Origin: an uncultured Oscillospiraceae bacterium
GTDB lineage: Bacteria; Bacillota; Clostridia; Oscillospirales; Acutalibacteraceae
Length of the DNA: 8,514 bases
Direction: 5' to 3'
NCBI GenBank assembly: GCA_900546895.1
Contig: UREO01000120.1
Location: forward strand, 1-8,514
Below, piece after piece: positions 1 through 5,440 of the stretch (within the stretch, counting starts at the first letter, position 1; each line of letters starts with the position of its first letter). The translations under genes were made by a program, and so were the position numbers. The notes under the pieces were generated by a model, which saw nothing but the letters and a program-made list of their open reading frames with translations, did not search any database and was not told the origin of the DNA.

Positions 1-84
1 GAGCTGAGCCGTGAGGAAGCCAGCCAAGAAAAGATACTTCGCCTGGCAGCGGGCATTAATGATAATGTAAGGAAGGGTGCATAA
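1..84 (+). CDS. Sugar ABC transporter ATP-binding protein, C-terminal end (partial)
   Basis: Frame 1 is open from the window edge to a TAA at 82-84 and gives the last 27 residues of a protein. It begins ELSREEASQEKI, followed by LRLAAG. This 'GELsrEEAtqEkIm-LAaG' ending is typical of RbsA/MglA/XylG-class ATPases, the double-nucleotide-binding-domain subunits that drive carbohydrate ABC importers from the cytoplasmic face. No Walker or signature motif is visible, because those lie outside the window. The assignment rests on this tail plus the RbsC-like permease that starts two bases after the stop codon and the sugar-binding protein behind it. The tight junction indicates one transcript and translational coupling. 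Substrate unknown. Confidence 0.8.
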   Translation, partial: ELSREEASQEKILRLAAGINDNVRKGA

Positions 85-85
85 T

Positions 86-1120
86 ATGGCGGGCAATGTG
101 GGAAGCGCAAAGGCGGCAAAGCTGTCGGAGGAAAGAAAAGAAAAGACCAACAGCAACTTGGCGGAAGCGCTGCAAAAATTTCTGGCGTTTGGCGTTTTGA
201 TTTTACTGGCGATCTTGTTCGGAATACTTTCCGGAGGAAAATTTGTCGCTGTGGATAACCTTCTGACCGTTGTCCTGCAAATCACGCCGTATGCCATTCT
301 TGGATTTGGGCTGACGTTTGTTTTGATTACCGGCGGAACCGATCTGTCGGCTGGTTCGGTGGTCGGCTTCGGCGGGATTATCTGCGCTAAATTTCTGACG
401 CTGGGGTACGGCCTGTTTGTATCCATCCTGCTTGGTATTCTGGCGGGAGCCTTGACCGGCATGATCAACGGACTGGTTATTACGAAGCTGAACGTTACGC
501 CTTTTATTGCCACGCTGGGCACGCTCTATGCGTTTCGCGGCCTGACACAGCTTGTGGGCGCCGGGAAGCCGGTTTCCATTCAGAGTCTGGATGACAAGCA
601 GCTTGTTTCCCAGTTTAAGTTTATCGGCGGCGGCACCCTGTTTGGTAAAATTCCTTTTCCAGCCGTAATCATGGCCGTTTTGGCGATCATTCTGGGAATT
701 ATTCTGGCAAAGACCGGTTTCGGAAGAAGACTTTATGCCATCGGTTCCAACGAGGATGCGGCGCGGCTCTCCGGAATCAATGTATTTAAAACAAAGCTTC
801 TGGCCTATGTTCTGTGCGGCGCAACCTCCGCAATGGCGGGAATCCTGCTTGCGGCCCGGCTTGCCTCGGCACAGTCCAACGCAGGTACGGGCTATGAGTT
901 GGAAGGAATCGCGGCGGCGGTTATCGGTGGCACATCCGTTATGGGCGGCGAAGGCGGTATTCTCGGCACCGTCATCGGGGCGGCCGTCATGGGCGTTCTG
1001 CGTAACGGGCTGAATCTGGTCAAGGTGGACGCTTTCGTACAGATGGTTATTATCGGCGGCATTATCATTGTAGGCGTCTGGTACGATACCCTGCGCAGAA
1101 AGAAACAGAACGATCTTTAA
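86..1120 (+). CDS. Ribose/galactoside-class sugar ABC transporter permease (RbsC-like)
   Basis: This is a 344-residue polytopic membrane protein of the BPD_transp_2 (RbsC/MglC/XylH) family, the channel subunit of a carbohydrate ABC importer. A charged, hydrophilic N-terminal tail of about 28 residues precedes roughly nine or ten hydrophobic segments. Family landmarks are visible: GGTDLSAGS at about 83-91, a conserved region around LNVTPFIATLGT at 135-146, and the cytoplasmic loop GSNEDAARLSGINV at about 220-233 that couples to the ATPase. The VIGGTSVMGGEGG stretch lies near 279-291. I chose the ATG at 86 over the in-frame GTG at 77 because GGAAGGG (71-77) sits 8 bases before the ATG, whereas it overlaps the GTG. 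Gene length is normal for the family. The sequence does not tell which sugar is carried. Confidence 0.92.
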   Translation: MAGNVGSAKAAKLSEERKEKTNSNLAEALQKFLAFGVLILLAILFGILSGGKFVAVDNLLTVVLQITPYAILGFGLTFVLITGGTDLSAGSVVGFGGIICAKFLTLGYGLFVSILLGILAGALTGMINGLVITKLNVTPFIATLGTLYAFRGLTQLVGAGKPVSIQSLDDKQLVSQFKFIGGGTLFGKIPFPAVIMAVLAIILGIILAKTGFGRRLYAIGSNEDAARLSGINVFKTKLLAYVLCGATSAMAGILLAARLASAQSNAGTGYELEGIAAAVIGGTSVMGGEGGILGTVIGAAVMGVLRNGLNLVKVDAFVQMVIIGGIIIVGVWYDTLRRKKQNDL

Positions 1121-1135
1121 TAGGTTTGGCGATGA

Positions 1136-1160
1136 ATGATTGCCGCACAGGCGGTATCAT
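1136..1160 (+). promoter_or_regulatory. Intercistronic stem-loop between permease and binding-protein genes
   Basis: The arms ATGA + TGCCGC (1136-1139 and 1141-1146) pair with GCGGTA + TCAT (1151-1160) around an ACAG loop, with one bulged T at 1140 and one G-U pair. No T-run follows, so this is not a terminator. Such hairpins often protect or help process an mRNA so that the binding-protein message outlasts the rest; that role is inference. A weak promoter-like pair, TTGCCG (1140-1145) and TATCAT (1164-1169) 18 bases apart, overlaps it and could allow separate expression of the binding protein. Confidence 0.45.
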
Positions 1161-1193
1161 AAATATCATTAAGAAAGCAGGAGTGAAATTACA

Positions 1194-2189
1194 ATGAAAA
1201 GGTTTTTAGGCATTGTTTTGTCAGCATTGATGATGCTGTCGGTAGCGGCGGGCTGTTCCAGCCAGCCGGGTGCAAATTCTGCGGAAGGTTCCGCATCAAA
1301 AAGCGAAGGGAAGACCTATAAAATTGCGCTGATCACCAAAATGGTCGACTCCACTTATTGGCAGACGGTAAAGAAGAATGCGGAAAAAGAGGCACAGAAG
1401 CTGGGCAATGTGGAGGTCACTCATCTGGGTCCTCCGACGGAAGCCGATATTGATAAACAGGTGCAGATTGTGGAGACCGCCATCAGCGACAAATACGACG
1501 GCATTATTTTAGCGGCCTGCGACAAGGATGCGCTTGTTGAGCCCGTTAAAAAAGCAAAGGAAGCGGGGATTCCGGTTGTTATGATCGATTCCGGTATTTC
1601 GGAAGACGCCTACGACGCTTTCCTTGCAACCAACAATGTGGAAGCCGGAGCAAGCTGTGCGAAGCTGATGAGTGAACTGATCGGTGATACCGGTGAGGTT
1701 GCCATCGTGAATTTTGCCGCCGGTACACAGACGGCCGTTGACCGTGAAAAGGGCTTTACGGATGAAATTAAGAACAACCATCCGAACGTAAAGATCGTTG
1801 GAGTGCAGTATTGCGATTCCGACCCGACCAAGGCCGCCAATCAGGCGACGGACTTTATCTCCGCTAATCCGAACCTCAAGGGCATCTGGGGTGCAAACGA
1901 CCAGTCCGCGGTCGGTGTGGCGCAGGCTGTGACCGAAAAAAACATGGGAGACAAAATTGCGGTTGTCGGTTTTGATAATTCGGACGATATCAAGGCGGGG
2001 CTTGCCTCCGGAACGATCAAGGGCACGGCGGTCCAAATGCCTTCGGCGATGGGGTCCAAGGGTGTCGACCTTGTAATGGATCTGATCAACGGAAAGACGA
2101 TTGCGGATAAGAATGTCGATACCGGCGTTACCATGGTCACCTCCAAAAATTATAAAGATGAGGCAATCAGTGCCATACTCAATCAGTAA
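1194..2189 (+). CDS. Sugar-binding lipoprotein of ABC transporter (RbsB-like, Peripla_BP_4)
   Basis: This 331-residue protein is the extracellular ligand receptor of the importer encoded just upstream. It begins with a lipoprotein signal: MKR, a hydrophobic core, then SVAAG followed by Cys21, the predicted lipidated residue. A low-complexity Ser/Gly/Lys linker (22-40) tethers the domain to the membrane. The type I periplasmic-binding fold runs from about 42 to 320. Residues at positions that bind sugar in RbsB relatives are visible: Trp56 (in STYW), Asp132 (IDSGI), Arg184 (DREKGF), Asn235/Asp236 (GANDQS), Asp261 (GFDNSDD) and Gln281 (AVQMP). RbsB has Asp-Arg where this protein has Asp132-Ser133, so ribose should not be assumed. 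AGGAG at 1179-1183 precedes the ATG by 10 bases. It is last in the transporter operon and is followed by a terminator. Confidence 0.93.
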   Translation: MKRFLGIVLSALMMLSVAAGCSSQPGANSAEGSASKSEGKTYKIALITKMVDSTYWQTVKKNAEKEAQKLGNVEVTHLGPPTEADIDKQVQIVETAISDKYDGIILAACDKDALVEPVKKAKEAGIPVVMIDSGISEDAYDAFLATNNVEAGASCAKLMSELIGDTGEVAIVNFAAGTQTAVDREKGFTDEIKNNHPNVKIVGVQYCDSDPTKAANQATDFISANPNLKGIWGANDQSAVGVAQAVTEKNMGDKIAVVGFDNSDDIKAGLASGTIKGTAVQMPSAMGSKGVDLVMDLINGKTIADKNVDTGVTMVTSKNYKDEAISAILNQ

Positions 2190-2247
2190 TTGCAGATTAT
2201 TCCTCCCAATCTTTTTCATATACTTAATTTCCTCATTCATTTTTGGG

Positions 2248-2284
2248 GCAAGGGCGGCATCGCGGATGCCGTCTCTTGCTTTTT
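2248..2284 (+). terminator. Rho-independent terminator after the sugar transporter operon
   Basis: GCAAG (2248-2252) pairs with CTTGC (2275-2279), and CGGCATC (2255-2261) pairs with GATGCCG (2265-2271) around a GCG loop. A small internal mismatch lies between the two helices. A T-run (2280-2284) follows directly. It lies 58 bases after the binding-protein stop codon and separates the transporter from the regulator gene. Confidence 0.85.
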
Positions 2285-2304
2285 CGGGGTATTGTCAATA
2301 TAAT
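2276..2304 (+). promoter_or_regulatory. Predicted sigma-A promoter of the response-regulator gene
   Basis: TTGCTT (2276-2281) and a perfect TATAAT (2299-2304) are 17 bases apart. The -35 hexamer sits inside the 3' arm of the preceding terminator. Transcription would start near 2311. That puts the ATG at 2307 upstream of the transcript and supports the GTG start at 2328. Inferred from sequence only. Confidence 0.55.
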
Positions 2305-2314
2305 AAATGCCAAT

Positions 2315-2321
2315 GGGGGGA
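2315..2321 (+). promoter_or_regulatory. Ribosome-binding site that decides the GTG start of the regulator
   Basis: The purine run GGGGGGA ends 6 bases before the GTG at 2328. The alternative in-frame ATGs at 2307 and 2313 lie before or at this run and have no comparable upstream site. Confidence 0.6.
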
Positions 2322-2327
2322 TCACGT

Positions 2328-3935
2328 GTGTATAAGTTGATATTTGCCGACGATGAGGCGCTGGTGCGCAATAATATTGCAAGGCTGGTGGATTGGAACC
2401 GCTGCGGATTTGAACTGATCGGGTGCTGTGCAAACGGCCACGAGCTTCTGGAACTGGCCGAAAAGGAAGCGCCTGATTTGGTGATTACGGACATCAACAT
2501 GCCGTATCTGACGGGCATCGAGGCCGCACAGCGGCTAAAAAAGGATTTTCCCGCCACTAAAATCGTGTTTTTGACGGGATATAATGATTTTAACTATGCC
2601 CAGAAGGCAATTGATTTGAGGGTCGTAAAATATATTCTGAAGCCGGTGACGGCACAGGGGATGGTCCAATCGCTGACGGAAATCAGGAATACGCTTGACG
2701 AGGAATATCTGCAAAGCACCAATACCAGTCAGCTTGAGGAATTTTATGAGCGAAACCGGCCCATGCTTCAGGGCGTATTTCTCAACAGCTTGCTGGAGGG
2801 CGGAGTAAGCGACAGGGAAGCAAAGCAGAAGATAAAGCTTTTGGAACTGGGATATCTGGATGCAGCTTCTTTTCAGACTGCCGTTATGATAAGCGACGCC
2901 ATTGAGGACGATAATGAATTTTCCGGCGAATCGGAGGACCTTATCAATTTCGCTATCTATAATATTTCCAAAGAGATTCTGGAGTCGCATCATATAGGGA
3001 CCACCGTGTTCAGCGGGAAAAAGGTAGTTGCCGTAGCCGGATATGCCGATGCGGCTACGGAGGCTGAGGCTTTCTGTACCTGTCTGGAGGAGATACGCTC
3101 GGCGATTGAAACGCACCTTAGATTTACCGTTACCATTGGAAAGGGGTGCGCTTGTTCGCGCTTAAGCGAACTGCACACATCCTATGAGGAGGCTCTTGCC
3201 GCGCTCGGCTACCGCGGGTCGGTCGGGGATAACCGGGTTATCTACATTAAGGATATTGAGCCCAAAAGGCACAGCACGGCGGTATTTGGAAAAAATGCCG
3301 AATCACGGCTGATTTCCGCCGTCAAGATGGGCAACCGACAGGAAATTGAAAAAACAGTCGGAGAAGCGCTGCAGGCGGTCGTCAACGGGCGGGAAGGCGC
3401 AGACCAGCAGCGTTACTGTACTCTGACAATTTTGCTTTGCCTGCTGCGCGAGGCTGAAAATGTGGGAATCAATGCCGATGCCGTCGCGGCACAGGGGGAT
3501 ATGAAAAGCGTATTTGAAATGTGGGACACCGAGCAGATGAAGACGCTTGCCTGCAGCTGTGCCACGAAATTGATGAAAAGCATATCACAGAACAGAAAAA
3601 ACAGTTGCTCCGCCGCCATTGAGCAGGCGAAACGGCTGATTGCGGACGGCTACAAAAACCCAGACCTGTCGCTCGACATAGTCAGCGATTCCCTGCATCT
3701 GAGCGCAAGCTATTTCCGTGCTCTTTTTAAAAAGGAAAGCGGGACAACTTTTGTAAATTACCTTACTGAACTGCGGATGGAAAAAGCAAAGGATTTAATT
3801 CTGACCACCGGGATGAAAAACTATGAAATTGCGACGGAAGTTGGTTATTCGGATCCGCATTACTTCAGTTATTGTTTCAAGAAACATTTTAAAATGGCGC
3901 CCAATGATTTGCGGGCGACTCTGGCGTCCCGCTGA
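2328..3935 (+). CDS. YesN/AraC-type two-component response regulator
   Basis: From the GTG start this is a 535-residue cytoplasmic transcription regulator. Residues 1-120 form a receiver domain: acidic pair Asp8-Asp9, phospho-acceptor Asp55 (in ITDINMP), Thr83 (FLTGYNDF) and Lys105 (YILKPV). Residues from about 140 to 315 are a linker ending in a degenerate GGDEF-like module (VTIGKGCA...LHTSYEEALAAL), as in CdaR/YesN proteins, with no active GGDEF motif. Residues 430-535 hold a double helix-turn-helix AraC domain, including SLHLSASYFRALFKK and GYSDPHYFSYCFKKHF. In this family a YesM-type membrane histidine kinase phosphorylates the protein, which then activates nearby sugar-uptake genes. The transporter immediately upstream is the obvious target, by inference. 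No kinase gene is next to it in this window, so the partner is probably upstream of the ATPase or elsewhere. Confidence 0.9.
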   Translation: MYKLIFADDEALVRNNIARLVDWNRCGFELIGCCANGHELLELAEKEAPDLVITDINMPYLTGIEAAQRLKKDFPATKIVFLTGYNDFNYAQKAIDLRVVKYILKPVTAQGMVQSLTEIRNTLDEEYLQSTNTSQLEEFYERNRPMLQGVFLNSLLEGGVSDREAKQKIKLLELGYLDAASFQTAVMISDAIEDDNEFSGESEDLINFAIYNISKEILESHHIGTTVFSGKKVVAVAGYADAATEAEAFCTCLEEIRSAIETHLRFTVTIGKGCACSRLSELHTSYEEALAALGYRGSVGDNRVIYIKDIEPKRHSTAVFGKNAESRLISAVKMGNRQEIEKTVGEALQAVVNGREGADQQRYCTLTILLCLLREAENVGINADAVAAQGDMKSVFEMWDTEQMKTLACSCATKLMKSISQNRKNSCSAAIEQAKRLIADGYKNPDLSLDIVSDSLHLSASYFRALFKKESGTTFVNYLTELRMEKAKDLILTTGMKNYEIATEVGYSDPHYFSYCFKKHFKMAPNDLRATLASR

Positions 3936-3983
3936 AACGCATTTTCATTGTATGGGTGGCGGGTAAGAAAGATTGGTTTGTAT

Positions 3984-4033
3984 AAAAACACGTCCTGATT
4001 AGGCCCTTAAAGCCGATTCAGGACGTGTTTTTT
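3984..4033. terminator. Bidirectional terminator between convergent genes
   Basis: CACGTCCTGA (3989-3998) pairs perfectly with TCAGGACGTG (4018-4027). The stem is extended by AAAAA (3984-3988) against TTTTT (4028-4032). The loop contains a small GGC/GCC pairing. A T-run follows the stem on both strands, so it can end both the regulator transcript from the left and the hydrolase transcript from the right. Confidence 0.88.
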
Positions 4034-4073
4034 ACGTTTCCGGAAAACGGAGAGGACACCCGGAGGGGAGAAG

Positions 4074-4877
4074 CTATATCCTCTCTGACAGCCATTCCGT
4101 GATGTGCCCTAAAATTTTATTTTTACAAGGTTCATTTAAGATTTCATGGCCTAAACCCGAGTATATTATCAGCGTTTTATCGACTGAACCGATATCGGAG
4201 AAGAACTCTCTTGAAATTTTTTCCGGGATCAGTTCATCGTTCAACCCGTGCAAAACCAGTACGGGATCAATAAATTTTTTGGCGTTTGCCACCAGCCAAC
4301 GGTGCCCCGCCTGACCGGAATAGAAAAGGCCGAGGGAAATTTTCCTTTCTACAAGCGGATCCTTGTTGTACGCATCTATAACGGCCTGATCGGAACATAC
4401 TGCGCCCGCAAGCGCATTTTCGACATATGTCGCCGGGTCAAGCCCGTCCGGGACGGACACGTCGTTTGGAGTATCCCTCGTCCATGCGCTGCATGAAATA
4501 ATCCCCTTAACCATTCCGGGGTATTTTGTGCCAAAGGAGTCTACTGCATACCCGCCCATGCTATGTCCCAGCAAAAAGACCGGCAGATCCGGAGATTCTT
4601 TCATAGCTAAATCGACAAATAATTTCGTGTCCTCAATAATTGATTCCTTATTCGGATAAAATGCCCTCGGCCCTTTTGAACGTCCGTGGCCGCGATGGTC
4701 AAAACGATAAACCTGAAATCCTTTTGCATTGAAGTATTGAGTTACGTAATCGTACCGACCCTGATGTTCGCAAAGTCCGTGGACAATAATAATGACCGCT
4801 TTGGCTTTTTCCGGGGCGTCTACTTTTGCGTATAACTCGATTCCATCATAAGTTTTCTGATAAAATTCTTTAAACAT
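4074..4877 (-). CDS. Alpha/beta hydrolase, monoacylglycerol-lipase-like (Hydrolase_4)
   Basis: This 267-residue soluble enzyme without signal peptide probably acts in the cytoplasm on an ester such as a monoacylglycerol or lysophospholipid. The catalytic triad is readable: Ser106 in the nucleophile elbow GHSMGG (104-109), Asp214 in LHGLNDELIP and His244 in GLGHEI. The oxyanion-hole HG is at 33-34, and the motif FDHRGHGRSKG at 59-69 is a hallmark of the Hydrolase_4 (serine aminopeptidase S33/MGL) group. Residues 130-190 form the variable cap. The reading frame extends 25 codons further upstream, but I start at the ATG whose first base is 4877. AGGAAGGG stands 8 bases before it, and alignable family sequence begins there. 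It converges on the regulator gene and diverges from the membrane hydrolase. Substrate is not determined by the sequence. Confidence 0.9.
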   Translation of the reverse strand: MFKEFYQKTYDGIELYAKVDAPEKAKAVIIIVHGLCEHQGRYDYVTQYFNAKGFQVYRFDHRGHGRSKGPRAFYPNKESIIEDTKLFVDLAMKESPDLPVFLLGHSMGGYAVDSFGTKYPGMVKGIISCSAWTRDTPNDVSVPDGLDPATYVENALAGAVCSDQAVIDAYNKDPLVERKISLGLFYSGQAGHRWLVANAKKFIDPVLVLHGLNDELIPEKISREFFSDIGSVDKTLIIYSGLGHEILNEPCKNKILGHITEWLSERI

Positions 4878-4885
4878 TTCAGATA

Positions 4886-4893
4886 CCCTTCCT
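4886..4893 (-). promoter_or_regulatory. Ribosome-binding site that decides the start of the soluble hydrolase
   Basis: On the minus strand AGGAAGGG precedes the ATG (first base 4877) by 8 bases, close to the ideal spacing. No similar sequence precedes the upstream start candidate at 4952. Confidence 0.8.
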
Positions 4894-4938
4894 GTTAAAA
4901 TAATAAAGTTTGGTCCGCCTTCCCCTGCTTTTATCCCG

Positions 4939-4968
4939 ATTCTGCGCGCCAAGGTCCGGTTCTGTCAA
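4939..4968 (-). promoter_or_regulatory. Candidate promoter of the soluble hydrolase gene
   Basis: Read on the minus strand, a consensus TTGACA (4968-4963) is followed after 18 bases by CAGAAT (4944-4939), a mediocre -10 hexamer. The predicted start near 4932 gives a leader of about 55 bases containing the ribosome-binding site, and it excludes the longer ORF start at 4952. Only the -35 box is strong. Confidence 0.4.
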
Positions 4969-5166
4969 GTGCCGCCGATATTTTCGTATCCAGCGAAACT
5001 GCATTTGAGCCGCCGGGCGGCAGAAGCTCTTAAAGCGCTGCAAAGGCTCGCTGCTCTCTGATTAAATATAGCATTTTGAAGCTGAAAGCGCATTGAATTG
5101 CTTTAACAGATAATGGAAGAATCATCATCATCATAGCCGGAAGCAGCACTTAAATAGGAGTATTTT

Positions 5167-5253
5167 ATGATGTACTGCCGAAAAAGTCGAAAATCCCTCA
5201 AAGCCCTTTTTGCATTTATATCGTCATTTAATCTAAATTACACTGGGATATAA
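5167..5253 (+). CDS. Possible small protein, 28 residues, unknown function
   Basis: ATG at 5167 (with a second ATG at 5170) opens 28 codons ending at TAA 5251-5253. AGGAG at 5156-5160 lies 6 bases before the first ATG, an excellent ribosome-binding site, and is the main reason for listing it. The product is basic at its start (YCRKSRKSLK, residues 3-12) and then mildly hydrophobic (ALFAFISSF, 13-21), ending NLNYTGI. I do not recognise it. It could be a real microprotein, a leader peptide upstream of the membrane hydrolase, or chance. It has no visible promoter or terminator of its own. Confidence 0.3.
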   Translation: MMYCRKSRKSLKALFAFISSFNLNYTGI

Positions 5254-5254
5254 G

Positions 5255-5284
5255 TTGTATTCTATTTACAATATACATTATATT
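5255..5284 (+). promoter_or_regulatory. Candidate promoter with overlapping inverted repeat
   Basis: TTGTAT (5255-5260) and TATATT (5279-5284) are 18 bases apart in A/T-rich DNA. An inverted repeat TTGTA-N7-TACAA (5255-5271) overlaps the -35 box and could be an operator. In such A/T-rich DNA chance matches are common. If real, it gives a leader of about 150 bases before the membrane hydrolase. Confidence 0.3.
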
Positions 5285-5331
5285 TTTACTATTATTCATT
5301 AAAGCAGTTCAATGTGTTTTTGCTGTTGGAA

Positions 5332-5340
5332 TGCTATGAT
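5332..5340 (+). promoter_or_regulatory. Candidate extended -10 promoter of the membrane hydrolase gene
   Basis: TGC-TATGAT matches the extended -10 form (TGN-TATAAT) with one mismatch, but no good -35 box stands at the right distance. Transcription would begin near 5347, about 95 bases before the start codon. Confidence 0.35.
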
Positions 5341-5440
5341 AATAGTACAACCGCGCTTCCCCTCCGGATGAGGGCTGCCAACGAATTCCTGTCCCCGGTA
5401 AAAAAACAATTTTCAAAGAATAAAAAAGAGAGGGAGTAAC

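Larger units (their letters stand above)
4969..5440. other. Long intergenic region between divergent hydrolase genes
   Basis: About 560 bases separate the two hydrolase starts. The left half is of mixed composition and contains a compact GC hairpin (GCCGC/GCGGC, 5009-5021) and a short (ATC)4 run near 5120-5133. Neither is followed by a T-tract. From about 5200 to 5345 it is very A/T-rich and carries the candidate promoters listed separately. Near 5356-5371 a CCCTC/GAGGG hairpin could form in the leader of the membrane hydrolase. I found no riboswitch class, tRNA or recognisable gene remnant. The only ORF with a convincing ribosome-binding site is the 28-codon one at 5167. Confidence 0.5.

Noticed and set aside
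1509..2240. Minus-strand ORF of 243 codons opposite the sugar-binding protein gene
   Set aside because: It lies wholly over a gene with a clear lipoprotein signal and binding fold, and the product has no recognisable motif. It is a shadow of the GC-rich third codon positions.
2535..3116. Minus-strand ORF of 193 codons inside the response-regulator gene
   Set aside because: The forward strand encodes a full receiver and linker region here; the reverse product has no family features.
4878..4952. 25-codon N-terminal extension of the soluble hydrolase
   Set aside because: No ribosome-binding site precedes the upstream start, the extension is not hydrophobic like a signal peptide, and a strong site sits 8 bases before the internal ATG.
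5005..5022. GC-rich hairpin in the divergent intergenic region considered as a terminator
   Set aside because: No T-run follows on either strand, and there is no gene end nearby that would need it.
5114..5137. (ATC)4 microsatellite forming a seven-codon ORF ending in four serines
   Set aside because: Too short, simple repeat, and no ribosome-binding site at proper spacing.
5410..5420. TTTTCAAAGAA in the hydrolase leader considered as a further MarR site
   Set aside because: It lacks the CC/GG bases that define the two sites upstream of the MarR gene and has only weak symmetry.
5341..5440. Leader of the membrane hydrolase considered as a riboswitch
   Set aside because: Only a five-pair hairpin (CCCTC/GAGGG) is visible. 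No conserved core of a known riboswitch class and no terminator/anti-terminator alternative could be recognised.
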